Below, piece after piece: positions 1 through 7,676 of a stretch of 64,000 nt of DNA. Numbering within the stretch: the stretch's first letter is position 1; each line of letters begins with the position of its first letter. The position numbers were made by a program, and so were the translations under genes. The notes below the pieces were generated by a model. That model made no database searches. It was not told where the DNA came from and saw only the letters and a list, made by a program, of their open reading frames with translations. Origin of the DNA: Devosia beringensis (GTDB lineage: Bacteria; Pseudomonadota; Alphaproteobacteria; Rhizobiales; Devosiaceae). Location of the stretch: contig NZ_CP045422.1 in NCBI RefSeq assembly GCF_014926585.1, positions 1,032,501-1,096,500 on the forward strand, written 5' to 3'.

Positions 1-1
1 G

Positions 2-1612
2 GGTGGCGCGGCCATGTTTACCGGCATGCTGGGGATTGGTCTGGCCGGTCTGGCGGGGCTATCGATCAACCTGCTGGTCGGCAGATCGACCTACCGAACC
101 TGGCATGTGGGCGCGGTGGCCGTGCTGTCAGCGTTTCTGACCGCATTGGCGTCATTGACGCTGCCCGGTGCGACCCCACAGAATTTGCTGGCCGTTCTGG
201 CACCGACGGTGCTGCTCAACATGACCACCACTATTGTCGCCGGACTGGCCTATCTGCAGGCCTGGAAAATGACGTCCGAGCGCGAGTTACTCGCCGTCGC
301 CCTCACCAATGCGCCGGACATGGCCTATGTGAAGGATCGCCACGGCCGGTTCGCCGCGGCAAATCTGGCGACGGCGAAACTGTTCGGCTTTGAGGATGCC
401 AAACGGGTCATCGGCAAGGACAATTATGCGTTTCAGCCGGCCGAGCGCGCCCGCCAGCAGCTCGAGGCAGAGCAACAGATCCTGCAGTCCGGCACACCGC
501 AACTGGGCCTTGAAGAACAGGTGACCGAGGCGGACGGCATCGTCCGCTGGTACGCAACCAGCAAGGTGCCACTGCATGACAGGCATGGCACGATCATCGG
601 CCTGGCCGGGGTGTCGCGCGACATCACGGCCAAGCGGCAGCTGGAACAGGACCTGGTGTTCAGCCGGGACACGCTGTCCCATGCGCTGGCCGAGATGACC
701 GGCGGGCTGGCCATGTATGACAGCGCAGGCACCCTGCTGCTCTGCAACGAGCAGTATCGCGAAGCCTTTCCCTTTACCGGCGCCCTGCGCCAGCCGGGCG
801 CGCATTACCGCGATATCCTGCGCGCCGTGCTCGCCACGCGCGAACAGCCGTCCACGCCCCAGGACCAGGATGCGGCAGCCGCGTGGGTGGAGAGCCGCTT
901 TGCCAATCTGCAGCGCGAGTCCGAGGACGAAATTCACCTGGCCAATGACCGCTGGCTGCAAATCCGCACGCGCCCTACCAGTAATGGCACCACAATGGTG
1001 GTGGCGATCGACGTCACCCGCTTCAAGCAGGCCGAGATTGACCTGCACACCACGACCACCCAGCTCAAGCACCTGGTGCGCACCGACAGCCTGACCGGCC
1101 TGCTCAACCGGCGCGCCTTCGACGATGCCATCGAGGGCGAAATCCGCCGCACCGGCCGGGCCGGCACGGCGCTGAGCCTGCTGCTGGTCGATGTCGACCG
1201 GTTCAAGCCCTATAATGATCATTACGGCCACCTGGCGGGCGACGAGGCCCTGCGCCAGGTCAGCAATCTGCTCAAGGCCAGCCTCAAGCGCCCTGGCGAT
1301 GTGGTGGCGCGGTTCGGCGGCGAGGAGTTCACCGCCATCCTGCCTGACACCGACGAGGACGGCGCCTATCTGGTGGCCGAAAGCTTCCGGCGCGCCCTGG
1401 CCGAGGCCAGGCTGCCCCATGCCGGCGCGGACAAGGGCTACATTACCGCCAGCGTCGGCGTTGCCACCTATATGCCCGATGCCATCGAGCGCAGCGCCGT
1501 GGATCTGATCGAAACGGCCGATGGCGCGCTCTACAGCGCCAAGGCCGCCGGACGGGACCGGGTATTTGGCACGCGCGTGGCCGCCAAGGGCCACTTCCGG
1601 GCACAATCCTGA
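2..1612 (+). CDS. PAS-GGDEF diguanylate cyclase, membrane-anchored (5' end outside window)
   Basis: Makes cyclic di-GMP from two GTP at the inner membrane. The frame is open to the window edge, and the first ATG at 14 falls inside what looks like a 5TM-type membrane sensor with only its last three helices visible, so the start is probably upstream. About residues 90-205 form one PAS domain and 220-350 a second, more divergent one. The GGDEF domain covers about 365-525. The active-site loop reads GGEEF near residue 435, and an intact RxxD inhibitory site (RPGD) lies five residues before it, so the enzyme should be active and product-inhibited. No EAL domain follows. The stop is 32 bases before the convergent glycosyltransferase remnant. 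The ligand sensed by the PAS domains cannot be told from sequence. Confidence 0.9.
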   Translation, partial: GGAAMFTGMLGIGLAGLAGLSINLLVGRSTYRTWHVGAVAVLSAFLTALASLTLPGATPQNLLAVLAPTVLLNMTTTIVAGLAYLQAWKMTSERELLAVALTNAPDMAYVKDRHGRFAAANLATAKLFGFEDAKRVIGKDNYAFQPAERARQQLEAEQQILQSGTPQLGLEEQVTEADGIVRWYATSKVPLHDRHGTIIGLAGVSRDITAKRQLEQDLVFSRDTLSHALAEMTGGLAMYDSAGTLLLCNEQYREAFPFTGALRQPGAHYRDILRAVLATREQPSTPQDQDAAAAWVESRFANLQRESEDEIHLANDRWLQIRTRPTSNGTTMVVAIDVTRFKQAEIDLHTTTTQLKHLVRTDSLTGLLNRRAFDDAIEGEIRRTGRAGTALSLLLVDVDRFKPYNDHYGHLAGDEALRQVSNLLKASLKRPGDVVARFGGEEFTAILPDTDEDGAYLVAESFRRALAEARLPHAGADKGYITASVGVATYMPDAIERSAVDLIETADGALYSAKAAGRDRVFGTRVAAKGHFRAQS

Positions 1613-1644
1613 GCTCGGGAGCAGCGCTTGGGGATGTTTGACGT

Positions 1645-2627
1645 CTAGCGCCCCTGCCCTGCCACCGGCTCGTGCGGGCTTTTGAACCAGTAGAAGGGGC
1701 GGCGCAGCAGATCGGTGAGGGCGCTGATCGTGGCCAGCGAGATCAGCAGCCAATAGAGCGGCAGGAGGAGCTGGGGTAGCATCAGACCCAGGCTTTGCAC
1801 GCGGGCAAGCCCCAGGATCGTGGCTGCCAGCGTGCTGCCATAGCCCAGCACAAGAAAGCCGGTATAGAGCACCGACCAGCCGCGGCCGTCAAAGAGTGGC
1901 GCGCCCAGCGCCAGTTGCGCCACAAGGCAAAGGCCCAGGCCGCAATGCAGCAGCGGCGCCACGATCATGCCGAGCATCAGCACCTCAAAGATCAAAGCCG
2001 GGCCCAGACCCATCTCGTCGACCAGAAGCAGCGGCTTGCGGTTGTGCACGATGATGGTCTGCATCCAGCCCTTCATCCAGCGGGTGCGCTGGCCCAGCCA
2101 GGGCCGCAGGCGCAGCGGGCCGGCACGGTCAGATCGAGCTGGGCGGCGGCATAGGGCCAGCGCTGGGCGAGGCCCTGGCGGGCGGCCGTGACCAGATCGT
2201 CCGAAACGGAAGCGGTGAGGTAGGCCCGCAGGGCACAGGCGGGCAGGATGCAGATGCGCTGGCGCAGCTGCGGATTGGTCCGCAGGCGGCGCCGGAGCTG
2301 CAGCAGGCCGGCAAAATCGGGGGCGGTGAAATCGACCGCGCGGTCGAGCACCTGCATGCGGAACAGCCGCACCCCGGCCAGTTCCTCGAGCTGCAGCGGC
2401 TCGACGTCGCCCACCAGGCCGTGCGGTACCCGTTCGAAAAAGGCATAGCCGGCCCAGGCGGCCGCCCGCTCCATGGCCAGCGTCTCCTCCACGCCGCAGG
2501 CAATGATGGCGTGGAGCAGCGGATCGGTTTCGGCTTGCAGCGCGGATTCCAGCAGAGCCAGCGCTGCCTTGTCATCGGCACAGCCTTCACCCAGCACGGC
2601 CCGGAGCAGGTCGAGCGCGTCCGACAC
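1645..2627 (-). pseudogene. glycosyltransferase family 2 pseudogene, catalytic middle deleted
   Basis: Two overlapping fragments in different frames. The 5' part (2627-2073, GTG start, 184 residues) resembles the non-catalytic N-terminal region of large alphaproteobacterial GT2 membrane glycosyltransferases. The 3' part (2076-1645, 143 residues) begins exactly at the RTRWMKGWMQ motif that closes a processive GT2 domain, followed by three or four hydrophobic helices. The roughly 300-residue GT-A domain with the DxD and ED signatures, expected between them, is absent, and the halves are out of frame where they meet near 2075-2130. The 3' frame extends upstream of its first ATG without a stop, so it is not an independent gene start. 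The family assignment of the N-terminal half is from memory and less secure than that of the C-terminal half. Confidence 0.6.
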
Positions 2628-2652
2628 CGCAGGCGCCTCGGGCGATCAGCGC

Positions 2653-2679
2653 CGCCGTCGCCGTCGCCGTCGCCGTCGC
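2653..2679. repeat. GCCGTC hexanucleotide tandem repeat
   Basis: At least four consecutive GCCGTC units just upstream of the start of the glycosyltransferase remnant (which is read on the minus strand). An in-frame TGA lies between the repeat and the GTG start at 2627, so it is not translated with that fragment. Confidence 0.7.
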
Positions 2680-2914
2680 GGCGGGATGGCGATGATGCCA
2701 GTCAACGTACAGAGCGGTGGTAGCACGACACTCTTCATCTGCATGGCTCGGCCCCCCAAAGCTGCCTGGATGATCGATCTGGAATGGTCTTTGGTGCGAC
2801 TGAGCCCAACAGCCGCGCATGGCCCCGCGCCATGCCCATGGTCCTGACGTGAGGACCACAATCAATAAATCAACCGGCAAATATTGCGGGGATTGGTGCT
2901 GGTTGGCAAGGTGG

Positions 2915-2950
2915 GCGCGTCAGGACTGAAATGGGGCAGTCCTGACGCGC
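2915..2950 (-). terminator. strong 14-bp hairpin downstream of hslO
   Basis: The arms GCGCGTCAGGACTG (2915-2928) and CAGTCCTGACGCGC (2937-2950) are perfectly complementary around an 8-base loop, ten bases past the hslO stop. No T-run follows on either strand, so it may protect the 3' end or cause pausing instead of acting as a classical intrinsic terminator. Confidence 0.5.
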
Positions 2951-2960
2951 TCGCAAAGGC

Positions 2961-3983
2961 TCAGTTCTTGACGTCGAACTGATGCGGATTGAAGTGGTAG
3001 GCGGTCGAGCAGAACTCGCAGACCACTTCGATTTCGCCATTGACCGCCATTTCTTCACGATCCTCGGCGGTAAAGCTGGTGGCCAGCATGTCCTCGATAC
3101 GATCGGCCGAGCAACTGCAGCGCTCCACGACCGGCATGGGCGGAAACACCCGCACGCCGGTCTCGTGATAGAGCCGGAACAGCAGGCGCTCCGAGCTCAG
3201 TTCGGGATCGGCCAGTTCGAGATCGTTGACCGTGGCCATAAGGGCCTTGGCTTCGTTCCAGCCGTCATCCTCGGTAAAATCGGGATCGGCGGTATGGGGA
3301 TTGTTGAAGTCGCCATCGCCGGGCAGGTCGGCGATATGGGACATGCCATGCTCGGGCAGGTGCTGGATCAGCACGCCGCCGGCCCGCCAATGGGGGCGGT
3401 GATCGCCCTTTTGGGTGAACTCGGCCACGGCCAGGCGCACCTGGGTGGGGATCTGCTCGGACTGCATGAAATAGGTATGGGCCACCTCTTCGAGCGAATT
3501 GCCCTGCAAGGCGACAATGCCCTGATAGCGCTCCATATGCTGGCCCTGGTCGATGGTCATGGCCAGATGGCCATTGCCCAGCAGGTCTGCCGGCCTGGTG
3601 CGGCCCTCTTCGGCGGCCTTGAGCAGCAGCTCGCGATCGAAGCGGGCATAGCCGCGCAGCCCGTCCGGCGCGTCGAAATCAACCACGATCAGGTTGACCG
3701 GACCATCGGTCTGGGTCTGCATGATGAACTTGCCCTCGAATTTGAGGGAGGAGCCGATCAATGCGGCCAGCACCACGGCCTCGCCGAGCAGGCGGGCCAC
3801 GGGCGCGGGATAGTCATGCCGGGTCAGGATGGTGTCGAGCGCCTCGCCCAGCCGCACGCTGCGACCGCGGGTATCGAGCTTGTCGAGGGTAAAGGGCACG
3901 ACCGTATCGTCGCCGCTTTCCGGCCGGTCGAGCCCCAGGGCCGTCATCAGGTTGTCAGTCATGGGCGTCGTATCCGTCGTCAT
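2961..3983 (-). CDS. hslO: Hsp33 redox-regulated chaperone
   Basis: Cytoplasmic holdase that is activated by oxidation and zinc release and protects unfolding proteins under oxidative and heat stress. The C-terminal redox switch is intact: Cys-x-Cys at about residues 289/291 (VERCSCSAD) and Cys-x-x-Cys at about 322/325 (VVCEFCSTA). The N-terminal substrate-binding domain covers roughly residues 20-270. The length of 340 is slightly above the usual 290-330. No strong Shine-Dalgarno precedes the first ATG; the second Met, seven codons in (3962), is an alternative start. It lies downstream of argF on the same strand, a common Hyphomicrobiales order, separated from it by a structured 225-base leader. 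Confidence 0.95.
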   Translation of the reverse strand: MTTDTTPMTDNLMTALGLDRPESGDDTVVPFTLDKLDTRGRSVRLGEALDTILTRHDYPAPVARLLGEAVVLAALIGSSLKFEGKFIMQTQTDGPVNLIVVDFDAPDGLRGYARFDRELLLKAAEEGRTRPADLLGNGHLAMTIDQGQHMERYQGIVALQGNSLEEVAHTYFMQSEQIPTQVRLAVAEFTQKGDHRPHWRAGGVLIQHLPEHGMSHIADLPGDGDFNNPHTADPDFTEDDGWNEAKALMATVNDLELADPELSSERLLFRLYHETGVRVFPPMPVVERCSCSADRIEDMLATSFTAEDREEMAVNGEIEVVCEFCSTAYHFNPHQFDVKN

Positions 3984-4208
3984 TTGTGGTCACGTGGCTT
4001 TCAGGTCGGCGAGGCCATAATGGGTATAGCCCACAAACTCGGCAAGAGTTTGCGGGCTGCGCGCACCGAACAGCGATGAGATGCTGATTGGGCTGAGCCG
4101 AAAATGGTGACTTTCAAGAACCGGAGCGGAGCGTACATGCGTACGCGAGCACCGGAAGCGCAGAAAGCTGCCATTTGCAGACCAGCCCAGACAGCAGATC
4201 GAAGCAGT
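3984..4208 (-). other. structured leader or repeat between argF and hslO
   Basis: Gene-free 225 bases upstream of hslO. It holds a strong hairpin, GCCCACAAACTC / GAGTTTGCGGGC around GGCAA (4029-4057, one mismatch), and a second inverted repeat, CGTAC-ATGC-GTACG (4132-4145). The block 4090-4190 looks like a dispersed intergenic sequence I associate with other Hyphomicrobiales, which I cannot verify here. It could be an hslO 5' UTR or a repeat. Confidence 0.35.
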
Positions 4209-5141
4209 TTAGTTCGTTTCGACCCCGAAGGCCCAGCACAGGATGGCTTTTTGGGCATGCAGGCGGTTTTCGGCCTCGTCAAACACCACCGACTGGGGAC
4301 CGTCGATCACCTCGTCGGTCACCTCGTCGCCGCGATGGGCGGGCAGGCAGTGCATGAACAGGGCGTCCTTGGCCGCCAGGCCCATCAAACTGGTGTTGAC
4401 CTGGTAGGGTTTCAAGACCCGGCGCCGTTCGGCGGCGTCGGTGTCACCCATCGAGACCCAGGTATCGGTGACGATGAGGTCGGCATTTTCCACCGCCTCG
4501 CGCGGATCCTCGATCAGCTTGACCCATTTGCCGGCCTTTTCGATATCGAGCATCAGGTCCTTTTCGGGATGATATTCATCGGGCACGGCGATGGTCAGTT
4601 CGCATTCGAACAGCTCGGCGGCATTAACCCAGGAGTGCAGCACATTATTGCTGTCGCCGACCCAGGCCACCTTGGCGCCCTTGATCGGACCGCGATGCTC
4701 TTCAAACGTCATCAGATCGGCCATCACCTGGCAGGGATGGGCGCGGCGCGTCAGGCCATTGATGACCGGCACGGTCGAGCCTTCCGACAGCTCGACCAGG
4801 TCCGCGTGGCTGAGGATACGGATCATGATGGCGTCGACATAGCGGCTCATTACCCGGCCGGTATCGAGCAGGGTTTCCTCGCGGGCCAGCTGCATGTCAT
4901 TGCCGGACAGCATGATGGTTTCGCCGCCCAGCTGGCGCATGCCAACATCGAAGGAGACGCGGGTACGGGTCGACTGGCGCTCGAAGATCATGGCGAGGAC
5001 CTTGTCCTCGAGCAGCTTGGGGCGGTCGCCCTGCTTGAGCCGGGTCTTGAGCGAGGTGGCGACATTGAGCATGCCGCGCAGTTCGGCATAGTCGAAATCG
5101 TCGATATTGAGAAAATGCCGTGGCGTGCCGGTCGAGGTCAT
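4209..5141 (-). CDS. argF: ornithine carbamoyltransferase
   Basis: Condenses carbamoyl phosphate with ornithine to citrulline, sixth step of arginine biosynthesis, in the cytoplasm. The carbamoyl-phosphate loop STRTRVSF is near residue 54, followed by the HPCQ motif near 134. The ornithine-binding MHCLPAHRG motif is near residue 270. I chose the ATG at 5141, not an upstream in-frame start, because AAAGGAG lies seven bases before it and the 310-residue product has the usual family length. It follows argD on the minus strand after 132 bases that contain a small CCCCGC/GCGGGG palindrome, so the two are probably cotranscribed. Confidence 0.95.
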   Translation of the reverse strand: MTSTGTPRHFLNIDDFDYAELRGMLNVATSLKTRLKQGDRPKLLEDKVLAMIFERQSTRTRVSFDVGMRQLGGETIMLSGNDMQLAREETLLDTGRVMSRYVDAIMIRILSHADLVELSEGSTVPVINGLTRRAHPCQVMADLMTFEEHRGPIKGAKVAWVGDSNNVLHSWVNAAELFECELTIAVPDEYHPEKDLMLDIEKAGKWVKLIEDPREAVENADLIVTDTWVSMGDTDAAERRRVLKPYQVNTSLMGLAAKDALFMHCLPAHRGDEVTDEVIDGPQSVVFDEAENRLHAQKAILCWAFGVETN

Positions 5142-5273
5142 GGGCCGGGCTCCTTTAGGTAACGCTGGGGTTATATCCGCCTGCTTGCTGGCCGGCGGCA
5201 TGGCCTTGCCCCCCCGCTTGCGGGGAGGTGGGCGTTCATCGTCGGCGTCGCGCCTGCTGGAAAAGCATGGTGA

Positions 5274-6473
5274 CTATCCTACTGCCGGCACCGAGGCCGT
5301 CTCGGCCTCGATGGCGTCAAAGGCGGCGGCCAGCTTGGCCACGGCTTCCTCGATCTCGACCTCGGTGACGATCAGCGGCGGGATCAGCCGCAGCACATTG
5401 TCGCCGGCGCCGACCGCCAGCATGTGGTGATCGTCGCGCAGCCGGGCGACGAAGTCGCGCACCGGCGGGGTGATCTTGATGCCGGCGAGCAGGCCCTTGC
5501 CGCGCAGTTCGAGCACATAGTCGGGATATTTCTGCGCCAGCTGCTGCAGGTGCCAGGCCAGCTTCTGGCCCATCTGGTTGACATGGTCGAGGAAGCCGGG
5601 CGCCAGGATGCGGTCGAGCACGGCATTGCCCACGGCGCAGGCCAGCGGATTGCCGCCATAGGTGGAGCCATGCGTGCCGGGCACCATGGAGGCAGCCACC
5701 TCGCCCTTGGCCAGGCACGCCCCGAGCGGGAAGCCGCCGCCAATGGCCTTGGCCACGGCAACGATGTCCGGCGTGATGCCGCTCCACTCAAAGGCAAAGA
5801 AGCGCCCGGTCCGGCCATAGCCGCACTGGACCTCGTCGAGAATGAGCAGCATGCCGTGTTCGTCGCACAGCGCGCGCAGGCCCTGCATGAAGTCGGTTGA
5901 CATGGCGGTCACGCCGCCCTCGCCCTGCACGGTTTCGATCAAGATGGCGCAGGTCTGCGGCCCGATCAGCGCCCTGACGGCATCGAGGTCACCAGGGGCG
6001 GTGTGCTTGAAGCCGGGCAGCGGCTGGCCGAAGCCTTCGAGATAGCTCGGATTGCCGCCAGCGGCGATGGTGCCCATGGTGCGGCCATGGAAGGCGCCGG
6101 TAAAGGCGATGATCTCGGTGCGATCGGCCTCACCCTTGGCCCAGAAATAGTGCCGCGCGGTCTTGATGGCGCATTCGAGCGCCTCGGCGCCCGAATTGGT
6201 GAAGAACACCGAATCCGCAAAGGTGGCATCGACCAGCCGCTGGCCGAGCCGCTCCTGCTCGGGAATGGTGAAAACATTGGACGTGTGCCAGACCTTGTCG
6301 GCGGCGCTTTTGAGCGCGCTGACCAGGTGAGCGTCGCCATGGCCGAGCGCATTGACGGCGATGCCGGCATGAAAATCGAGGTAATCGCGGCCCTGCTGGT
6401 CAAAAAGGCGCATGCCTTCGCCCCGCTCAAAGGCGAGTTCGGAGCGGGCATAGGTGCCAAAGAGCGCAGACAT
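5274..6473 (-). CDS. argD: acetylornithine aminotransferase
   Basis: PLP-dependent class III aminotransferase converting N-acetylglutamate semialdehyde to N-acetylornithine (often also acting in lysine synthesis). The cofactor-binding Asp is in ILDEVQCGYGRTG near residue 215, and the Schiff-base Lys is in AVAKAIGGGFP near 245. GSTYGGNPLAC near 270 is also typical. The length of 399 is normal. First gene of the argD-argF-hslO set. Its roughly 370-base upstream region is shared with divergent gcrA and contains a terminator-like hairpin in the putative argD leader. Confidence 0.95.
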   Translation of the reverse strand: MSALFGTYARSELAFERGEGMRLFDQQGRDYLDFHAGIAVNALGHGDAHLVSALKSAADKVWHTSNVFTIPEQERLGQRLVDATFADSVFFTNSGAEALECAIKTARHYFWAKGEADRTEIIAFTGAFHGRTMGTIAAGGNPSYLEGFGQPLPGFKHTAPGDLDAVRALIGPQTCAILIETVQGEGGVTAMSTDFMQGLRALCDEHGMLLILDEVQCGYGRTGRFFAFEWSGITPDIVAVAKAIGGGFPLGACLAKGEVAASMVPGTHGSTYGGNPLACAVGNAVLDRILAPGFLDHVNQMGQKLAWHLQQLAQKYPDYVLELRGKGLLAGIKITPPVRDFVARLRDDHHMLAVGAGDNVLRLIPPLIVTEVEIEEAVAKLAAAFDAIEAETASVPAVG

Positions 6474-6541
6474 GGGTCGAATTCCTTCTCAAAGGTCGGG
6501 GTTGTGCACGATGTTCAGATCGACGCGTGACAATAGCGCCA

Positions 6542-6577
6542 CAAAAACCAAAAACGCGCCTGTCTCGCAGCGCGTTT
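6542..6577 (-). terminator. terminator-like hairpin in the argD leader (attenuator candidate)
   Basis: Read on the minus strand, AAACGCGC pairs with GCGCGTTT around a ten-base loop, then comes a T-rich run (complement of the A-rich 6541-6554). This has the form of an intrinsic terminator placed about 70 bases before the argD ATG. It could attenuate argD or end a short upstream transcript. No arginine-rich leader peptide was recognised. Confidence 0.45.
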
Positions 6578-6640
6578 CCGGGGCAGAGTTAGGCCAGTTT
6601 TCTCAGATAAGTCAATGATCACAGGCCATGCCTCGCATTT

Positions 6641-6836
6641 GACTCAAAGATCGTTAGCATAATTTTAACCAGTGAATTTACGGGGAAACTCTCGCCCGAC
6701 TCTTGATCCTGATTCCTCGCATGGCGTAAACTCATCATCATTGGGAACACGATATCTCGTGTGGCGGACCCATTCAACATACGACGCCTAGCGTTTGATG
6801 GTTGCCAAGGTTTTTTGGCGGCGCAATGAAGGATTC
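6641..6836. promoter_or_regulatory. cluster of four GANTC (CcrM) sites at the gcrA start
   Basis: GACTC at 6641 and 6698 and GATTC at 6711 and 6832 fall within 196 bases between argD and gcrA. In alphaproteobacteria CcrM methylates GANTC, and GcrA acts at methylated sites. A half CtrA-type motif TTAACC lies at 6665. This fits a cell-cycle-regulated gcrA promoter; the exact promoter was not identified. Confidence 0.5.
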
Positions 6837-6846
6837 TGTTTTGACG

Positions 6847-7413
6847 ATGGTTTCAGGAGCACAACCGGCAGGCTGGACGGACGAGCGCGTCGAGACCTTG
6901 AAGAAGCTCTGGATGGAAGGGCTGAGCGCGAGCCAGATTGCTGGCCAATTGGGCGAAGGGGTTACCCGCAATGCCGTGATCGGCAAAGTCCACCGCCTCA
7001 AGCTTTCAGCACGAGCCAAACCCACCAATTCCGCCCCGCGCGCCCGGCCGGCAGCGCGCCCGGCCCCCCGCCGCGTCGCCAGCCCATCGGCCGGCCCTTC
7101 CAATATGGGTTCGGCCAGCAAGATGCGTAGTTCGATGCCGCAGCGTCCGCAGTCCATGGGCGCCACGGCTTTGGCGCATAATCCGGAAATGGAGCACCAG
7201 CTCTATGTCGCGCCGGCGGTGCAGGAACTGTTCATTCCCGAGGACAAGCGGCTTACCTTGCTGCAGTTGAGCGAGAGCACCTGCAAGTGGCCGATCGGGG
7301 ATCCGCTGCACAAGGATTTCTACTTCTGCGGCCAGCACAGCCTCGAGAGTGGCCCCTATTGCGAGTTCCACTCCAAGCGCGCCTATCACCAGGTCGACAA
7401 GAAGCGTCGCTGA
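6847..7413 (+). CDS. gcrA: GcrA cell cycle regulator
   Basis: DNA- and sigma70-binding regulator that activates promoters carrying methylated GANTC and drives the S-phase programme in alphaproteobacteria. The signature helix-turn-helix begins at GWTDERVETLKKLW (near residue 9) and runs through SASQIAGQLG and TRNAVIGKVHRL. A Pro/Ala/Arg-rich linker follows, and the C-terminal sigma-interacting region has CKWPIGDP and the Cys-rich FYFCGQ segment. The start is uncertain: in-frame ATGs at 6802, 6826 and 6847 have poor ribosome binding sites. I prefer 6847 because the family normally begins just before the WTDERV motif. It stands alone and ends in a clear terminator. Confidence 0.93.
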   Translation: MVSGAQPAGWTDERVETLKKLWMEGLSASQIAGQLGEGVTRNAVIGKVHRLKLSARAKPTNSAPRARPAARPAPRRVASPSAGPSNMGSASKMRSSMPQRPQSMGATALAHNPEMEHQLYVAPAVQELFIPEDKRLTLLQLSESTCKWPIGDPLHKDFYFCGQHSLESGPYCEFHSKRAYHQVDKKRR

Positions 7414-7437
7414 GACGAACTACATACCAAAAAAATC

Positions 7438-7461
7438 GGGCGCCTGCGGGCGCCCTTTTTT
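7438..7461 (+). terminator. intrinsic terminator of gcrA
   Basis: GGGCGC (7438-7443) pairs with GCGCCC (7450-7455) and is followed directly by six T (7456-7461), 25 bases after the gcrA stop. Confidence 0.85.
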
Positions 7462-7494
7462 GTTGCTGGTGACCGCGATGCCGCAGCGAACTTT

Positions 7495-7664
7495 CCTCCC
7501 CCGCCTGCGAGGGAGGGAACCGCCGTCAGGCGGTGGAGGGGGGGCAGCGAGCACGATGGCGCCTGCCCGATCGCGAGGCCTAACGATGGGATTCCGATCA
7601 TGTGGCTCCCCTCTCCACCACGCTTTGCGTGGTCCCCCTCTCCCGTGAACGGGAGAGGATGAAG
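7495..7664. repeat. palindrome-rich intergenic repeat region
   Basis: A non-coding stretch made of consecutive short inverted repeats: CCTCCC/GGGAGG, CCGCC-GTCA-GGCGG, ACCACGC-TTT-GCGTGGT and CTCTCCCGT-GA-ACGGGAGAG. The composition resembles dispersed intergenic elements of Devosia-type genomes. No gene is visible in the 263 bases between gcrA and the kinase. Confidence 0.55.
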
Positions 7665-7676
7665 AAGGGACGCCTC

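Larger units (their letters stand above)
2628..2960. other. gene-free stretch with hexanucleotide repeat and long hairpin
   Basis: No credible gene. It holds a GCCGTC tandem repeat near 2653-2679, then unremarkable sequence, then a long perfect hairpin (2915-2950) beside the hslO stop. Short open frames here lack ribosome binding sites and recognisable content. Confidence 0.5.

Noticed and set aside
287..1753. Long minus-strand open frame antisense to the diguanylate cyclase
   Set aside because: It mirrors the high-GC codon pattern of the plus-strand gene, has no recognisable domain, and the opposing frame has full PAS and GGDEF motifs.
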